Shown: positions 43,321 through 52,681, counted from the first letter of the stretch. The stretch is 64,000 nucleotides of DNA from Bradyrhizobium sp. OK095 (GCF_900109945.1 NZ_FOBX01000001.1:434001-498000), one strand, 5' to 3'. The notes: generated from the letters alone by a model not told the origin. Program-made: numbers and translations.

Positions 43321-44448
43321 ATGCTAATCACCGAAGCCCAGGGCAAGGCGCTGCTGCGCGCCGCGGCCGTCACCACACCTTCAAGCCACGAACTGCGATC
43401 GCTGGACGAGGTCCGCGGTTGCCGGGTCGATTTCCCGGTTGCGGTCAAGGCGCAAGTCGCAGCCGGAGGGCGAGGCAAGGCCGGCGGGATCCGGAAGGCG
43501 AATTCTTCGTCGGAGCTGGCAAGCGCATTCGATGCGATCATGGCGATGCGCTTCGCAGGCGAGGCGCCGTCCTCCGTGCTGGTCGAGAGCTGGCTCGACA
43601 TCGAGCGCGAGCTTTATCTCGCCGTGGCGATCGACAGCCGGGTCGGCGGCTTCAACGTGCTCTATTCGCCACGCGGCGGGGTCAACATCGAGGATGGGCC
43701 GCCGCCGCTGAGCTATCCGGTCGGGCTCGTCCGCAATTTTCGTGCTCACGCTTTTCGCGCTCTGCTCGAGCCGGTCGAGAGCGACACCAAGGTGCGCGAG
43801 CGCGTCATCTCCATTGCGCGCCGCTTGCTCGAGATCGCGCAGGCCAACGAATGCACCACGGTTGAGATCAATCCGCTGGTCGTAGCCAAAGGTGGCTCGC
43901 TCATCGCCGCGGACGCCAAGATCGTCCTGGACGAGGCCGCAGCCTTCCGCAAGGCCGCTACCGCGTCCGCCATTGCGGCGTCGCGCGACAAGGCGGAGCG
44001 CGACATCCGGTCGTGCGAAGAGGCCAATCTGATGCTGGTCTGGCTCGATGGCGAGATCGGGCTGATCTCCGGCGGTGCCGGCATGACGATGGCCGCGATG
44101 GATGCGATCGACGGCGCCGGCGCGCAGCCGGCCTGTTTTCTCGACGTCAGCGGAAATCCGACGCCCGCGGGGTTCGGACTTGCCTTCGACCTGCTCGATC
44201 GCGCGCCCAACGTGAAGGGCATTCTGGTCAGCATGTTCGGCGGCGGGCTGCACACCGACCGTGTGGCCAAAACACTGGTTGAGCTTTTGGCAAAGCGAAC
44301 CTCCTCGAAGCCGGTGACACTGCGCCTGAACGGTACGCGCAGCGATCTTGCAACGACCATCCTCCGCGAGGCCGGCCGCCAGAACCATGCGACGCTGGAG
44401 GCGGCCGTCCTCGACATCGTCAGATGCGTTGCGGGAGCGCGGTCATGA
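43321..44448 (+). CDS. Succinyl-CoA synthetase beta-like / malate-CoA ligase beta-like subunit
   Basis: A 375-residue ATP-grasp subunit like SucC or MtkA. The start MLITEAQGKALLRAAAV corresponds to the usual M..HEYQAKxLL; QVAAGGRGKAGGIR is the ATP-grasp loop, TTVEINPLVV carries a metal ligand and FGGGLHTDRVAKTLVE is a typical C-terminal stretch. With the alpha-like gene that follows it should form a CoA ligase for a C4-type dicarboxylate (succinate, malate or a methyl derivative). An upstream in-frame ATG (43306) lies inside the operator and is less likely. It is shorter and more divergent than housekeeping SucC, which is normally beside the 2-oxoglutarate dehydrogenase genes. Confidence 0.85.
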   Translation: MLITEAQGKALLRAAAVTTPSSHELRSLDEVRGCRVDFPVAVKAQVAAGGRGKAGGIRKANSSSELASAFDAIMAMRFAGEAPSSVLVESWLDIERELYLAVAIDSRVGGFNVLYSPRGGVNIEDGPPPLSYPVGLVRNFRAHAFRALLEPVESDTKVRERVISIARRLLEIAQANECTTVEINPLVVAKGGSLIAADAKIVLDEAAAFRKAATASAIAASRDKAERDIRSCEEANLMLVWLDGEIGLISGGAGMTMAAMDAIDGAGAQPACFLDVSGNPTPAGFGLAFDLLDRAPNVKGILVSMFGGGLHTDRVAKTLVELLAKRTSSKPVTLRLNGTRSDLATTILREAGRQNHATLEAAVLDIVRCVAGARS

Positions 44449-45335
44449 GCATTCTTCTCGATGCCGATGCGCGCGTGCTGATCGTCGGCATCACCGGAAA
44501 ATTCGGAACGTTCTCCGTCAAAGACCTCCAGCAGAGCCACACCAGGGTTGTTGCCGGCGTGGCACCGGGGCGCGGCGGCCAGACCATCGAAGGCGTTCCG
44601 GTGTTCTCCAGCGTCGCGGCAGCGATGAAGGAAACCCACGCCAATGCCGCGCTGGTCTATGTGCCGGCTGTCGTCGCGCTCGATGCGGTGCTGGAGACGA
44701 TCGAAGCCGGCTGTCCGCTGATCGCCTATCCCGGCGACGGTCTGCCGGTGCTGGACGCGATGGAAATGCGCGCGGCGGCGCTCGATCACGGGGCGCATCT
44801 GGTCGGACCGAACTCGCCCGGCCTTATCTCGCCCGGCAAGGCCAAGCTCGGCTTCATGCCGTCCTTCTGCTACGCGCCCGGGCCGATCGGCGTGATCTCC
44901 CGCAGCGGCTCGCTGTCCTATGAGGCTTGCTTTCGCCTGTCATCGGCTGGTCTCGGTCAGACCAGCGTCATCGGCATCGGCGGTGATCCCGTGCGCGGCG
45001 TCAACGCGGCAGAGGCGATCGGGCTGTTCCACGATGATCCGGAGACGCGCGCCATCGTCTATCTCGGTGAGATCGGCGGCTCGGAAGAATATGCGCTCGC
45101 CGAATACGCGAAACGACCGGATGCGAAACCGTCGGCGGCCCTTCTGGTCGGCCGCACCGCCCCGGCCGGCAAGAAGATGGGACATGCCGCCGCGATGATC
45201 GGTTCCTATGCCGAGAGCTGGGTCGCCAAGGTCGAGGCACTCGATCGCGCCGGCGTCGTCATCGCGCGCGATCTCGACGGTCTTGCCTCCGCCGGAGCGT
45301 CGGCGCTGGCCCGCGCGATGAAACCTGCCGTTTAG
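44445..45335 (+). CDS. Succinyl-CoA synthetase alpha-like / malate-CoA ligase alpha-like subunit
   Basis: A 296-residue CoA-binding ligase subunit (SucD/MtkB type). It shows VLIVGITGKFGTFSVKDLQ at the CoA site, GPNSPGLISPGKAKLGFMP, and the phosphohistidine loop PAGKKMGHAAAMIGS. It starts with an ATGA overlap on the beta gene, so both are made together. Together they would activate a dicarboxylic acid to its CoA thioester at the expense of ATP or GTP in the cytoplasm. Malate-CoA ligase is attractive because a CitE/malyl-CoA-lyase-like gene belongs to the same regulon. Confidence 0.87.
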   Translation: MSILLDADARVLIVGITGKFGTFSVKDLQQSHTRVVAGVAPGRGGQTIEGVPVFSSVAAAMKETHANAALVYVPAVVALDAVLETIEAGCPLIAYPGDGLPVLDAMEMRAAALDHGAHLVGPNSPGLISPGKAKLGFMPSFCYAPGPIGVISRSGSLSYEACFRLSSAGLGQTSVIGIGGDPVRGVNAAEAIGLFHDDPETRAIVYLGEIGGSEEYALAEYAKRPDAKPSAALLVGRTAPAGKKMGHAAAMIGSYAESWVAKVEALDRAGVVIARDLDGLASAGASALARAMKPAV

Positions 45336-45369
45336 AAAAGCTCAACTCAAACAGGGATTGGAGACGAAG

Positions 45370-46581
45370 ATGTCGGACGTCATGGAAAGAGAAAAAGAGG
45401 TTGGCCACGCCCCGGCGGAAGGAAAAATCACTGACGAGGCGATCGCGCAGGCGCGCGGCATGATCGGGCTTCAGCTTCGCCCGGAGGGGCCGTACCTCCA
45501 GGACGCCACCGAAGACACGATCCGCAATTTCTGCAACGGCATCGGTGACCTCAATCCGCTCTATCGCGATGCCGAGCACGGGCGCCAGAGCCGTCACGGT
45601 AGCAACGTCGCCCATCCGATGTTCCCGATGGCGTTTGGCTGGATCGGCCGCACCCGCTGGGGTCTTCCGGGCGTGCACGGCTTCTACGCCGGCAATGACT
45701 GGGAGCTGTTCCGCCACATCCGTCCCGGCGACCGCATCACCGCGATCGAGCGCGTCGTCGGCATCGAGGAGAAGGAAAGCAAGTTCTCCGGCCGTCTCGT
45801 GTTGCAATATGTCGAGGCCACCTATTCCAACCAGCGCGGCGAGATGGTCGCCCGCGCACTTGGCACCTGCACGCGCCACGAGCGCAAGGCCGCGCGCGAC
45901 GCCGGCAAGTACAGGGACGTCAAGCCTTACGAATACACGGCTGACGAATTTGCCGCGCTCGACGAAGCCATCCTGAAGGAGGACGAGCAGATCCGCGGCG
46001 GAACGATGCGCTACTTCGAGGACGTCAATGAGGGCGACGAGCTGCCGCCGATCGTGCGCGGCCCGCTCTCGCTGATGGATACGATGGGCTTCCTGGTCGG
46101 TTGCGGCCGCGGTCACACCCACGGCATCGTGCTGAAATCTGCGGTCAAGCATCCCGGCCATTTCTTTCGCAACCCGGAAGCCGGCGGCGGCATCGAATAT
46201 ACCGGCATCGGGCATCACCGTGAGTCCGTGGCCAAGGAGGTCGGCGTGCCCGGCACCTATGATTACGGCCCGCAGCGCTCGTCCTGGCTCGCCAGCCTCG
46301 TCAGCAACTGGATGGGTGATGCCGCTTTCCTGAAGCGCGTGCGGACCGAGATGCGGCGCTTCAACACCATGGGCGATTCCACCTGGTGCAAGGGCAAGAT
46401 CAGCAAGAAGTACGTCAAGGACGGCTTTGCTCTCGTCGATCTCGAGATCTGGGGCGAGAACCAGCGCGGCGAACTGACCACGCCGGGCCTCGCAACCGTG
46501 ATGCTGCCGTCGCGCGACGTGAAGAACCGTGTGTTCTTCGACGGAGCGGGGCTCGAGCTCGAACTGTCGACGATCCGCTGA
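45370..46581 (+). CDS. MaoC-family hydratase, double hot-dog
   Basis: A 403-residue protein with two hot-dog domains. The N-terminal half has FCNGIGDLNPLYRD (the MaoC hydratase motif, with the D/N and nearby His in HGSNVAHPMFPM), and the C-terminal half has MRYFEDVNEGDELPP, the start of the second MaoC unit. Such enzymes hydrate enoyl-CoA, mesaconyl-CoA or itaconyl-CoA esters. The ATG at 45370 has GGAG upstream; a TTG four codons earlier is possible. It follows the CoA-ligase pair by 34 bp and precedes two CoA transferases, so a role in hydrating a C4/C5 dicarboxylyl-CoA is the best guess. Confidence 0.85.
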   Translation: MSDVMEREKEVGHAPAEGKITDEAIAQARGMIGLQLRPEGPYLQDATEDTIRNFCNGIGDLNPLYRDAEHGRQSRHGSNVAHPMFPMAFGWIGRTRWGLPGVHGFYAGNDWELFRHIRPGDRITAIERVVGIEEKESKFSGRLVLQYVEATYSNQRGEMVARALGTCTRHERKAARDAGKYRDVKPYEYTADEFAALDEAILKEDEQIRGGTMRYFEDVNEGDELPPIVRGPLSLMDTMGFLVGCGRGHTHGIVLKSAVKHPGHFFRNPEAGGGIEYTGIGHHRESVAKEVGVPGTYDYGPQRSSWLASLVSNWMGDAAFLKRVRTEMRRFNTMGDSTWCKGKISKKYVKDGFALVDLEIWGENQRGELTTPGLATVMLPSRDVKNRVFFDGAGLELELSTIR

Positions 46582-46669
46582 AGCCCGCCGGGCCAAGCTC
46601 GACAACAACCGAAGCGTGGTTGACATCACGCTTCGGGCCCAACCAAGAATAACAAGAGGAAGCGTTGCC

Positions 46670-47869
46670 ATGATGGACGGGGCCGTTGCGCCGCTGCTTG
46701 CGGGAGTGATCGTCGTCGAAATCTCGCGCGGCGTTGCGGCGAGCCATGCCGGCCGGCTTCTCTCCACCCTCGGCGCCGAGACGGTTCTCGTGGAGCCGCC
46801 CGAAGGCAATCCTCTCCGCCGTGAGCCGCCGTTTCTTCCGCCGGCCAACGAGGCCAGCGCGCTGTTCGCGTTTCTGGCGGCGGGCAAGAAGAGCATCACA
46901 AGCGATCTCAACACGCCGGCCGGGCGGGCAGGGTTGTCCGCGCTACTGTCGACCGCCGATGTCCTTGTCCATGATCTTCGCCCCGACGAGCGTGCGCGCC
47001 TGGACCTCGAGGAGCAGACCCTCAGGACCCGCTATCCGAAGCTGATCGACGTGTCGGTGTTGCCGTTCGGCGCGGTCGGGCCGAAGGCGGACTGGCAGGC
47101 CGAAGAGATCAACCTGATCCACGCCTCAGGTGAGGGATTCCTGCTTCCCAACGGCCTTGCCGCTGAACTCTTTCCCGAACGCCCGCCGCTGAAGGTCTAC
47201 GGTCATTTCGCCGAGTATCAGGGCGGCGTGGTCGCCGCACTCGGTGCGCTGTCGGCGCTGGTCGGCCGTGACCAGGACGGCGCGGAAGCCGTCGATGTCT
47301 CTGTGCAGGATGCGACACTCGCGGTTGGCGCATTTGCGCTTCAGCGTTTCGGCGACGGCTCACTGGAGCACCGCAGCACGCGCTCCTTCAAATATGGCGG
47401 CGTGCTCGAATGTGCCGATGGCTATGTCGAGCTGCTCACGCTCGAGGAGCGGCAGTGGCGCGGCCTGATCGAATTGATGGGGCGGCCCGACTGGATGCTC
47501 GACCCCGCGCTTTCGGACTCGCTGGAGCGCAGCCGCCGTGGCGCCGAGATCAACCGGGTCGTTCGTGCCTGGGCGCGCGAGCTGCGGACCGCCGATATCG
47601 TCGCGCGGGCGCAAGCGCTTGGCGTGCCCATGGCGAAATATGCCAGCCCGGCCGAGGTCCTGTCGGGTCCGCATGAGCGCGCGCGTGACTTGTTTCAGCC
47701 CGTCGAGATTCCAGGCGCCGGTCGTCTGCCGGTGCTGTCGGCACCCTTTCATGTCGACGGTGCGGCGTTGCCCTTGAGCGCTGGGCCGCCCCGGCTCGGC
47801 GAACATCAGCACCTGCTCACGGCCAGGCGCCATCGCGAACGGCCGGCTGCTGTCGCGGAGGTTTCATGA
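46670..47869 (+). CDS. Family III CoA transferase (CaiB/BaiF), subunit with intact Asp
   Basis: A 399-residue CaiB/BaiF protein. LLSTLGAETVLVEPPEGNPLRR is the N-terminal CoA-binding loop; AVDVSVQDATLAVGA contains the Asp that forms the acyl-enzyme anhydride in formyl-CoA transferase. Family members move CoA between succinyl-CoA or similar donors and acids such as mesaconate, itaconate, carnitine or benzylsuccinate. GAGGA precedes the ATG at 46670; the frame to 46529 is not used. It overlaps the second transferase gene by ATGA, suggesting a heteromeric enzyme. Confidence 0.88.
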   Translation: MMDGAVAPLLAGVIVVEISRGVAASHAGRLLSTLGAETVLVEPPEGNPLRREPPFLPPANEASALFAFLAAGKKSITSDLNTPAGRAGLSALLSTADVLVHDLRPDERARLDLEEQTLRTRYPKLIDVSVLPFGAVGPKADWQAEEINLIHASGEGFLLPNGLAAELFPERPPLKVYGHFAEYQGGVVAALGALSALVGRDQDGAEAVDVSVQDATLAVGAFALQRFGDGSLEHRSTRSFKYGGVLECADGYVELLTLEERQWRGLIELMGRPDWMLDPALSDSLERSRRGAEINRVVRAWARELRTADIVARAQALGVPMAKYASPAEVLSGPHERARDLFQPVEIPGAGRLPVLSAPFHVDGAALPLSAGPPRLGEHQHLLTARRHRERPAAVAEVS

Positions 47870-49056
47870 AGCCGCTTTCCGGAGTCCGCATCGCCGATTT
47901 CACGCTGCACGCCGCTGGGCCGTTCTGCACCCACATCCTGTCGCAGCTTGGCGCGGAGTGCATCAAGATCGAGAGTGCGGCCAGGCCGGACATCTTCCGC
48001 AAACCGCACCCGGTCTATGGCCGGATGGGGCCTGCGAGCTTCGACCAGGTTGCGTCCAACAAGCTTTCCGTGCGCATCAATCTGAAGGATGCCAAGGGCA
48101 TCGCGCTTGCCAAAAAGCTGGTCGCAGCGAGCGATCTCGTTTGCGAGAGTTTTCGGCCCGGCGTGATGCAGCGGCTTGGCCTCGGCTATGCGGCGCTGGC
48201 CGCGCTGAAGCCGTCCGTCGTGATGGTGTCGGTGTCGTCGTCGGGCCAGAGCGGGCCGGACTCGCATTTCGCTGGCTACGCGCCGCTGTTCGGCGCCTGG
48301 GGCGCGCTCGGCTATCTCACCGGCTACGCGGACGGGCCGCCGGTCGAGATGCGGCACGTGATGGATCACAGCGTCGGCATGAACGCGGCGATGGCCGCGG
48401 TGGCAGCCGTCTATCGGCTGCGCCGAACCGGGCAAGGCGGTCATGTCGATGTCAGCGCGCGCGAGGTGGCCTGCTCGCTGGTCGGGGAGGCGCTGCTGTT
48501 CGCCGCCGCGGGAGGAAACCCGGCGCGGATCGGCAACGACCATCTGCGTATGGCGCCCCACGGTGTGTTTCGGACCCGCGAGGAGGATCGCTGGCTGACC
48601 ATCGCGGTTCGTACCGACGACGAGTGGCGGAGCCTCGTCAAGTTGATCGATGCGCCGCCTCTCTTGTCCGATCCGCGGTTTCAGACCGCCGCGAGCCGGC
48701 ACACGCATCGCCAGGTGCTGCATGGCGAGATCGAGCATTGGACGATGACGCGCGAAGCGGGCGAGGCCGAGCGGCGGCTCCAGGCCGCCGGCATTGCCGC
48801 GCATGTCTCCTGCAACATGGAGGACATCGCCCATGACCGGCACCTGCGCGAGCGCGGGACCGTCGTTGATGTCGAGGATACGACCGGGCGCCAGCGCGCT
48901 GCGCTGAAGGCTCCGATCCGGTTCTCGAAGTCGGACGTCGGCATGACGCGCGGCACGCCGCGCCTTGGCGAAGACGAAGACTATGTATTCGGCGAACTGC
49001 TCGGCCTCAGTCGCGAGGACCGCCAGAGCCTGATGGATCAGCAGGTCATTTATTGA
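47866..49056 (+). CDS. Family III CoA transferase (CaiB/BaiF), subunit with Asp replaced
   Basis: A 396-residue CaiB/BaiF protein. FCTHILSQLGAECIKIESAARPD is the N-terminal loop and VRINLKDAKG and CESFRPGVMQRLGLGY are typical. At the catalytic position it reads VDVSAREVACSL, so Glu stands where the active-site Asp (QDA) is expected. With the preceding subunit it could form a heterodimer in which only one chain is catalytic, as described for BbsEF-type transferases. Alternatively the Glu may still act. It is coupled to its partner by an ATGA overlap and is followed 23 bp later by a hydratase gene. Confidence 0.88.
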   Translation: MKPLSGVRIADFTLHAAGPFCTHILSQLGAECIKIESAARPDIFRKPHPVYGRMGPASFDQVASNKLSVRINLKDAKGIALAKKLVAASDLVCESFRPGVMQRLGLGYAALAALKPSVVMVSVSSSGQSGPDSHFAGYAPLFGAWGALGYLTGYADGPPVEMRHVMDHSVGMNAAMAAVAAVYRLRRTGQGGHVDVSAREVACSLVGEALLFAAAGGNPARIGNDHLRMAPHGVFRTREEDRWLTIAVRTDDEWRSLVKLIDAPPLLSDPRFQTAASRHTHRQVLHGEIEHWTMTREAGEAERRLQAAGIAAHVSCNMEDIAHDRHLRERGTVVDVEDTTGRQRAALKAPIRFSKSDVGMTRGTPRLGEDEDYVFGELLGLSREDRQSLMDQQVIY

Positions 49057-49079
49057 TCGCTTGAAGTGGAGTTGCCGTG

Positions 49080-49931
49080 ATGAGCGAGAGTGCAGCACTG
49101 ATTGATGAGGACTGGCAGGCCTGGGTCGGGCGCAAGGAGACGATCCGTGAGCGGATCGCGCCGGATCGTGTCGCCGCGCTGGCCGCCACGCTCGGAGTGC
49201 AAGGGCAGCACGCGACAGGAGCCGCGCTGCCGCCCGGGTGGCACTGGATCTTCTTCAACCGCTTCATGCCGCGGCTGGAGCTGGGAACGGACGGACATCC
49301 GAAGCGCGGCGGATTCCTACCGCCAGTGTCGCTGCCGCGCCGCATGTGGGCCGGCGGGCGGCTCACCTACCACAGGCCGCTGACGATCGGCGGAGAGGGC
49401 GTGCGTGAGAGCACCATCTTGAAGGTCGAGGCCAAGTCTGGACGGGCCGGAAAGCTGGTGTTTGTCACCGTCAGCCATAGCATTGTCTGCGATGGCACAG
49501 CATGCATCACCGAAGAGCAGGACATCGTCTATCGCGAGGCCGCAGCGCCTGGATCGCCTGCGCCTGCGGCCACTTCCGCTCCGCAGGACGGCGCATGGTC
49601 CGAAGTGTTTCAGCCCGACACCGTGCTCCTGTTCCGCTATTCGTCGCTGACCTCGAACGGCCATCGCATCCACTACGACCAGGCCTACGCGCAATCGGAG
49701 GAGAATTATCCCGATCTCGTTGTGCATGGACCTCTGACAGCAACATTGTTGCAAGGCTTTGCGGAGAGGCGGGCCGGCAAGCCGCTCAAGTCGTTCGAGT
49801 TCAGGGGCGTCTCGCCGCTGTTCGTGACATCTCCGTTCAAGCTCGAAGGGAAGGGGGATGGGCGCATGCTCGACCTCTGGGCCAGCGGGCAAAGCGGCGC
49901 GCTCGCGATGCGCGCCGCCGCAGAAGTCTGA
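49080..49931 (+). CDS. FAS1-like / mesaconyl-C4-CoA-hydratase-like MaoC protein
   Basis: A 283-residue hot-dog protein of the HTD2/FAS1-dehydratase type. It starts with WQAWVGRKETIRERIAPDRV, contains GWHWIFFNRFMPRLELG-type and RRMWAGGRLTYHRPLTIG segments, and its C-terminal half has FRYSSLTSNGHRIHYDQAYA, the hydratase site with the Asn/His pair. This group includes mesaconyl-C4-CoA hydratase (Meh) of the 3-hydroxypropionate cycle and itaconyl-CoA hydratases. Beside two CoA transferases it is a good candidate for making citramalyl-CoA. ATG at 49080 with GGAG; a GTG one codon upstream is possible. Confidence 0.85.
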   Translation: MSESAALIDEDWQAWVGRKETIRERIAPDRVAALAATLGVQGQHATGAALPPGWHWIFFNRFMPRLELGTDGHPKRGGFLPPVSLPRRMWAGGRLTYHRPLTIGGEGVRESTILKVEAKSGRAGKLVFVTVSHSIVCDGTACITEEQDIVYREAAAPGSPAPAATSAPQDGAWSEVFQPDTVLLFRYSSLTSNGHRIHYDQAYAQSEENYPDLVVHGPLTATLLQGFAERRAGKPLKSFEFRGVSPLFVTSPFKLEGKGDGRMLDLWASGQSGALAMRAAAEV

Positions 49932-49982
49932 GGCCATCGGGACGGGAACAAGAACAAGAAAAGTACAGGGGAGGCGAAGGCG

Positions 49983-50810
49983 ATGAGATCGGCACACCTG
50001 TCTGTTGTCCCTGCGCAAGATGGCGAAGTGCCGTGCGCTTCTGCGGTGGAATTGCGTGGGGTCGGCAAGACCTTTAATTCGCGCAGCGGCCAGGTCGAAG
50101 TGCTGAGTGGATTGAATTTTTCGCTTCAGAGTGGCGAGTTTCTCGCCATCGTCGGCCCCAGCGGCTCGGGCAAGTCGACGGTGCTGAACCTGCTTGCCGG
50201 CCTCGATCGGCCGACCGCAGGCTCGGTGTTGTGTCAGGGCGAGCCGGTCGCGGCGGTCAATACCGGGATCGGCTATCTCACGCAGCATGACAGCCTGCTG
50301 CCGTGGCGGACGGTGGAGCAGAACGTTGCGGTGCCGCTCGAGCTGCGCAATATCGATCGCGCCGAGATCTCCGCGCGCGTCCGCGATCTCATCGGGCAGG
50401 TCGGCCTCGATGGCTTCGAGCGCCACTATCCGAGCCAGCTATCCGGCGGTATGCGCAAGCGCGCGATGCTGGCCCGCACGCTGATCTACGACCCGCCGGT
50501 GCTGCTGATGGACGAGCCGTTCGGGCCGCTCGATGCCCAGCTCAAGCTGGTGCTCCAGGCCGAGCTCCTGAAGCTGTGGTCGGCGCGGCGCAAGACCGTG
50601 GTGTTCGTGACCCACGACATCGTCGAAGCGATCACGCTCGCCGACCGCGTGCTGGTGTTCTCGCCGCGTCCCTGCCGGATCAGGATCGATGAGCCCATCA
50701 CCATTCCGCGGCCGCGCCAGGTGCACGAAGTGCGCTTCCATCCCGCGTTCGAGGAGCATTATCGGCGGCTCTGGGCGGCCCTCGAAGCACCGGCAAGGCG
50801 GTCGTCATGA
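49983..50810 (+). CDS. ABC transporter ATP-binding protein, NitT/TauT type
   Basis: A 275-residue ATPase. Walker A GPSGSGKST (about residues 58-66), signature LSGGMRKRAMLAR (about 153) and Walker B VLLMDEPFGPLDAQ (about 171) are intact; the switch His is in VTHDIVEA. It belongs to the SsuB/TauB/NrtD class and has about 20 extra N-terminal residues. GGGAGG precedes the ATG. The stop overlaps the permease start (ATGA). It lies in the CoA-dependent operon, so the imported solute is probably the acid being degraded or its precursor. Confidence 0.93.
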   Translation: MRSAHLSVVPAQDGEVPCASAVELRGVGKTFNSRSGQVEVLSGLNFSLQSGEFLAIVGPSGSGKSTVLNLLAGLDRPTAGSVLCQGEPVAAVNTGIGYLTQHDSLLPWRTVEQNVAVPLELRNIDRAEISARVRDLIGQVGLDGFERHYPSQLSGGMRKRAMLARTLIYDPPVLLMDEPFGPLDAQLKLVLQAELLKLWSARRKTVVFVTHDIVEAITLADRVLVFSPRPCRIRIDEPITIPRPRQVHEVRFHPAFEEHYRRLWAALEAPARRSS

Positions 50811-51598
50811 GCACACAGGTGTTGTCCGAAACGCAAGCCGAACCGCTGATCGGACTCTCCAGTCGCGTGTGGCTCTATCGCACGATCTTCGTGGTTGCGA
50901 TGCTGGGCGCCTGGCAGGCCGCATCCGGCACGCTGCTCGATCCGTTTTGGGTCAGCAGCCCAGCGGCCGTGTTCAAAACACTGGTGGCGTGGATTGCCGA
51001 CGGTCAGCTCGCCTATCATTTGCTCATTACTTTCAAGGAAACTCTTGCCGGCTTCGTGCTCGGTGCGACCGCCGGCGTTCTGCTTGCGCTGCTGGTCGGC
51101 GCGAACGACACCCTGCACCGCACCGTAGATCCCTTCGTCACGGCGATCTACGGCGTACCCAAGGTCGCACTCGCGCCGCTGTTCATCATGTGGTTCGGCA
51201 TCGGGCTTGCGCCCAAGATCGTGCTCGCCGCGATCAGCGTCTTCTTCCTGGTGTTCTTCTCGACCTTGCGCGGTGTGCGCGAGGTGGACCTGAAGATGGT
51301 CGATGCCCTGCGGACCATGGGTGCGGGCAAGCTCGCGGTCCAGCGCATCGTGGTCTTCCCGTCTGCGCTGCCATGGCTGTTCACGGGATTGAAGCTCGGT
51401 CTGCCCTATGGCTTCGTCGGCGCGGTCGCGGCCGAGATGATGGCCTCCAACGCCGGAATTGGCTATCTCACGCAGAATTCGGCGGGGCAACTCGACACTG
51501 CCGGCGTGTTTGCCGCGCTGTTCGCGCTGATGGTCGTCACCACCCTCCTGAACGAAGCGCTCGGACGATTGGAAGGCTGGATCTTCCGCTGGCGGTGA
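50807..51598 (+). CDS. ABC transporter permease, NitT/TauT type
   Basis: A 263-residue inner-membrane permease with six hydrophobic segments. The EAA loop is VDALRTMGAGKLAVQRIVVFPSALP near residue 165-190. GVPKVALAPLFIMWFGIGLAP is another family landmark. It cooperates with the preceding ATPase and the binding protein encoded after a 37-bp gap. Confidence 0.93.
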   Translation: MSTQVLSETQAEPLIGLSSRVWLYRTIFVVAMLGAWQAASGTLLDPFWVSSPAAVFKTLVAWIADGQLAYHLLITFKETLAGFVLGATAGVLLALLVGANDTLHRTVDPFVTAIYGVPKVALAPLFIMWFGIGLAPKIVLAAISVFFLVFFSTLRGVREVDLKMVDALRTMGAGKLAVQRIVVFPSALPWLFTGLKLGLPYGFVGAVAAEMMASNAGIGYLTQNSAGQLDTAGVFAALFALMVVTTLLNEALGRLEGWIFRWR

Positions 51599-51635
51599 GC
51601 GGATTTTGCCGAAACAAGAATAAAGGGAGGATATC

Positions 51636-52652
51636 ATGATCACGCGTCGGACATTGTTGAGCGGTCTGGCCGCGGGGGCGTTGGCGGGTTCGGTCACGCC
51701 TGGCTGGTCGCAAGCGGCGGGAAGGCCGGTCACGATCGCGATCGGCGGCTACACATTCGCCTATCTGCCGCTGCTGGTGGCAACTGCGGCAGGCTTCATG
51801 AAGGAGGCAGGCCTCGATGTCTCCCTGATCGACACCGGCAGCGGCACCAACAGCATGGCGGCGATCCTCGGCGGCAGCGTCGACGTTGCCGGTCTTGTGA
51901 TGAGCGACGTGATCCTCGCAGTCGCCAAGGGCCAGAAGATCAACGCTTTTGCTCCGCTGATGTCGCAATATGCGAGCGACGCCGTGATCAGCAAGAAGAC
52001 GGCCGACAAGATCGGCCTTGCCGCGGACATGCCGCTGAAGGAGCGCATGGCCCGCATGAAGGGATTGACGCTCGCGATCTCCGGCCGTGGCAGCGGCACC
52101 GACAAGATCTGGCGCTATCTGCTTTCGCTCGGCGGGCTCGATCCGGAGAAGGACGTGAGCCTCACGGTGGTCAAGCTCGACAAGATGTACCTGGCGCTAC
52201 GCTCCGGCCAGATCGATGGTTTCAACACGACTGCGCCCGCAAACAACCAGGCGGTCGAGGAGGGGCTTGCGGTCTGGGCCGCGCGCCCCTCACACGGCGA
52301 AGTGCCGGGGATCGAGAACTTCCTCTATACCGTGCTGTGCGGCCGGCCGGATTTCCTCGACAAGAACCCGGAAGTCGCCGCTTCGCTTGTTCGCGGCATG
52401 ACAAAGGCATCGGAGCTGATCCGCAACGATCCCGGTGCGGCCGGGCAAATTCTGCAAGAACGGTACTTCCTTCAGACGGCTCTCGAGCTGGTCAAGCATA
52501 CCGTGTCGGATCAGCGCATGACTGTTGCGGTGCCTCCGAGGCTGTCCGAGCAGCAGTTCGCCCACAATATGGAGTTCGAGCTGAAGTTCAGCGATGCCGT
52601 GCGCGGCGTCACCTACCAACAGGCGATCAATCCGCGCTGGCTGGGGGCGTAG
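51636..52652 (+). CDS. ABC transporter substrate-binding protein, NitT/TauT (NMT1) type
   Basis: A 338-residue receptor with a twin-arginine-like signal (TRRTLLSGLAAGALAG) ending PGWSQA. It has the NMT1 start VTIAIGGYTFAYLPLLVATA and LDVSLIDTGSGTNSMAAILGG. It supplies the permease just upstream. GGGAGG precedes the ATG. The ligand is unknown; the operon context suggests a carboxylic acid rather than a sulfonate. It ends the co-directional run that began at 43321, and a large palindromic repeat follows. Confidence 0.92.
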   Translation: MITRRTLLSGLAAGALAGSVTPGWSQAAGRPVTIAIGGYTFAYLPLLVATAAGFMKEAGLDVSLIDTGSGTNSMAAILGGSVDVAGLVMSDVILAVAKGQKINAFAPLMSQYASDAVISKKTADKIGLAADMPLKERMARMKGLTLAISGRGSGTDKIWRYLLSLGGLDPEKDVSLTVVKLDKMYLALRSGQIDGFNTTAPANNQAVEEGLAVWAARPSHGEVPGIENFLYTVLCGRPDFLDKNPEVAASLVRGMTKASELIRNDPGAAGQILQERYFLQTALELVKHTVSDQRMTVAVPPRLSEQQFAHNMEFELKFSDAVRGVTYQQAINPRWLGA

Positions 52653-52681
52653 GCTAAATCGCCGCGGCATGCACGGTGCGC

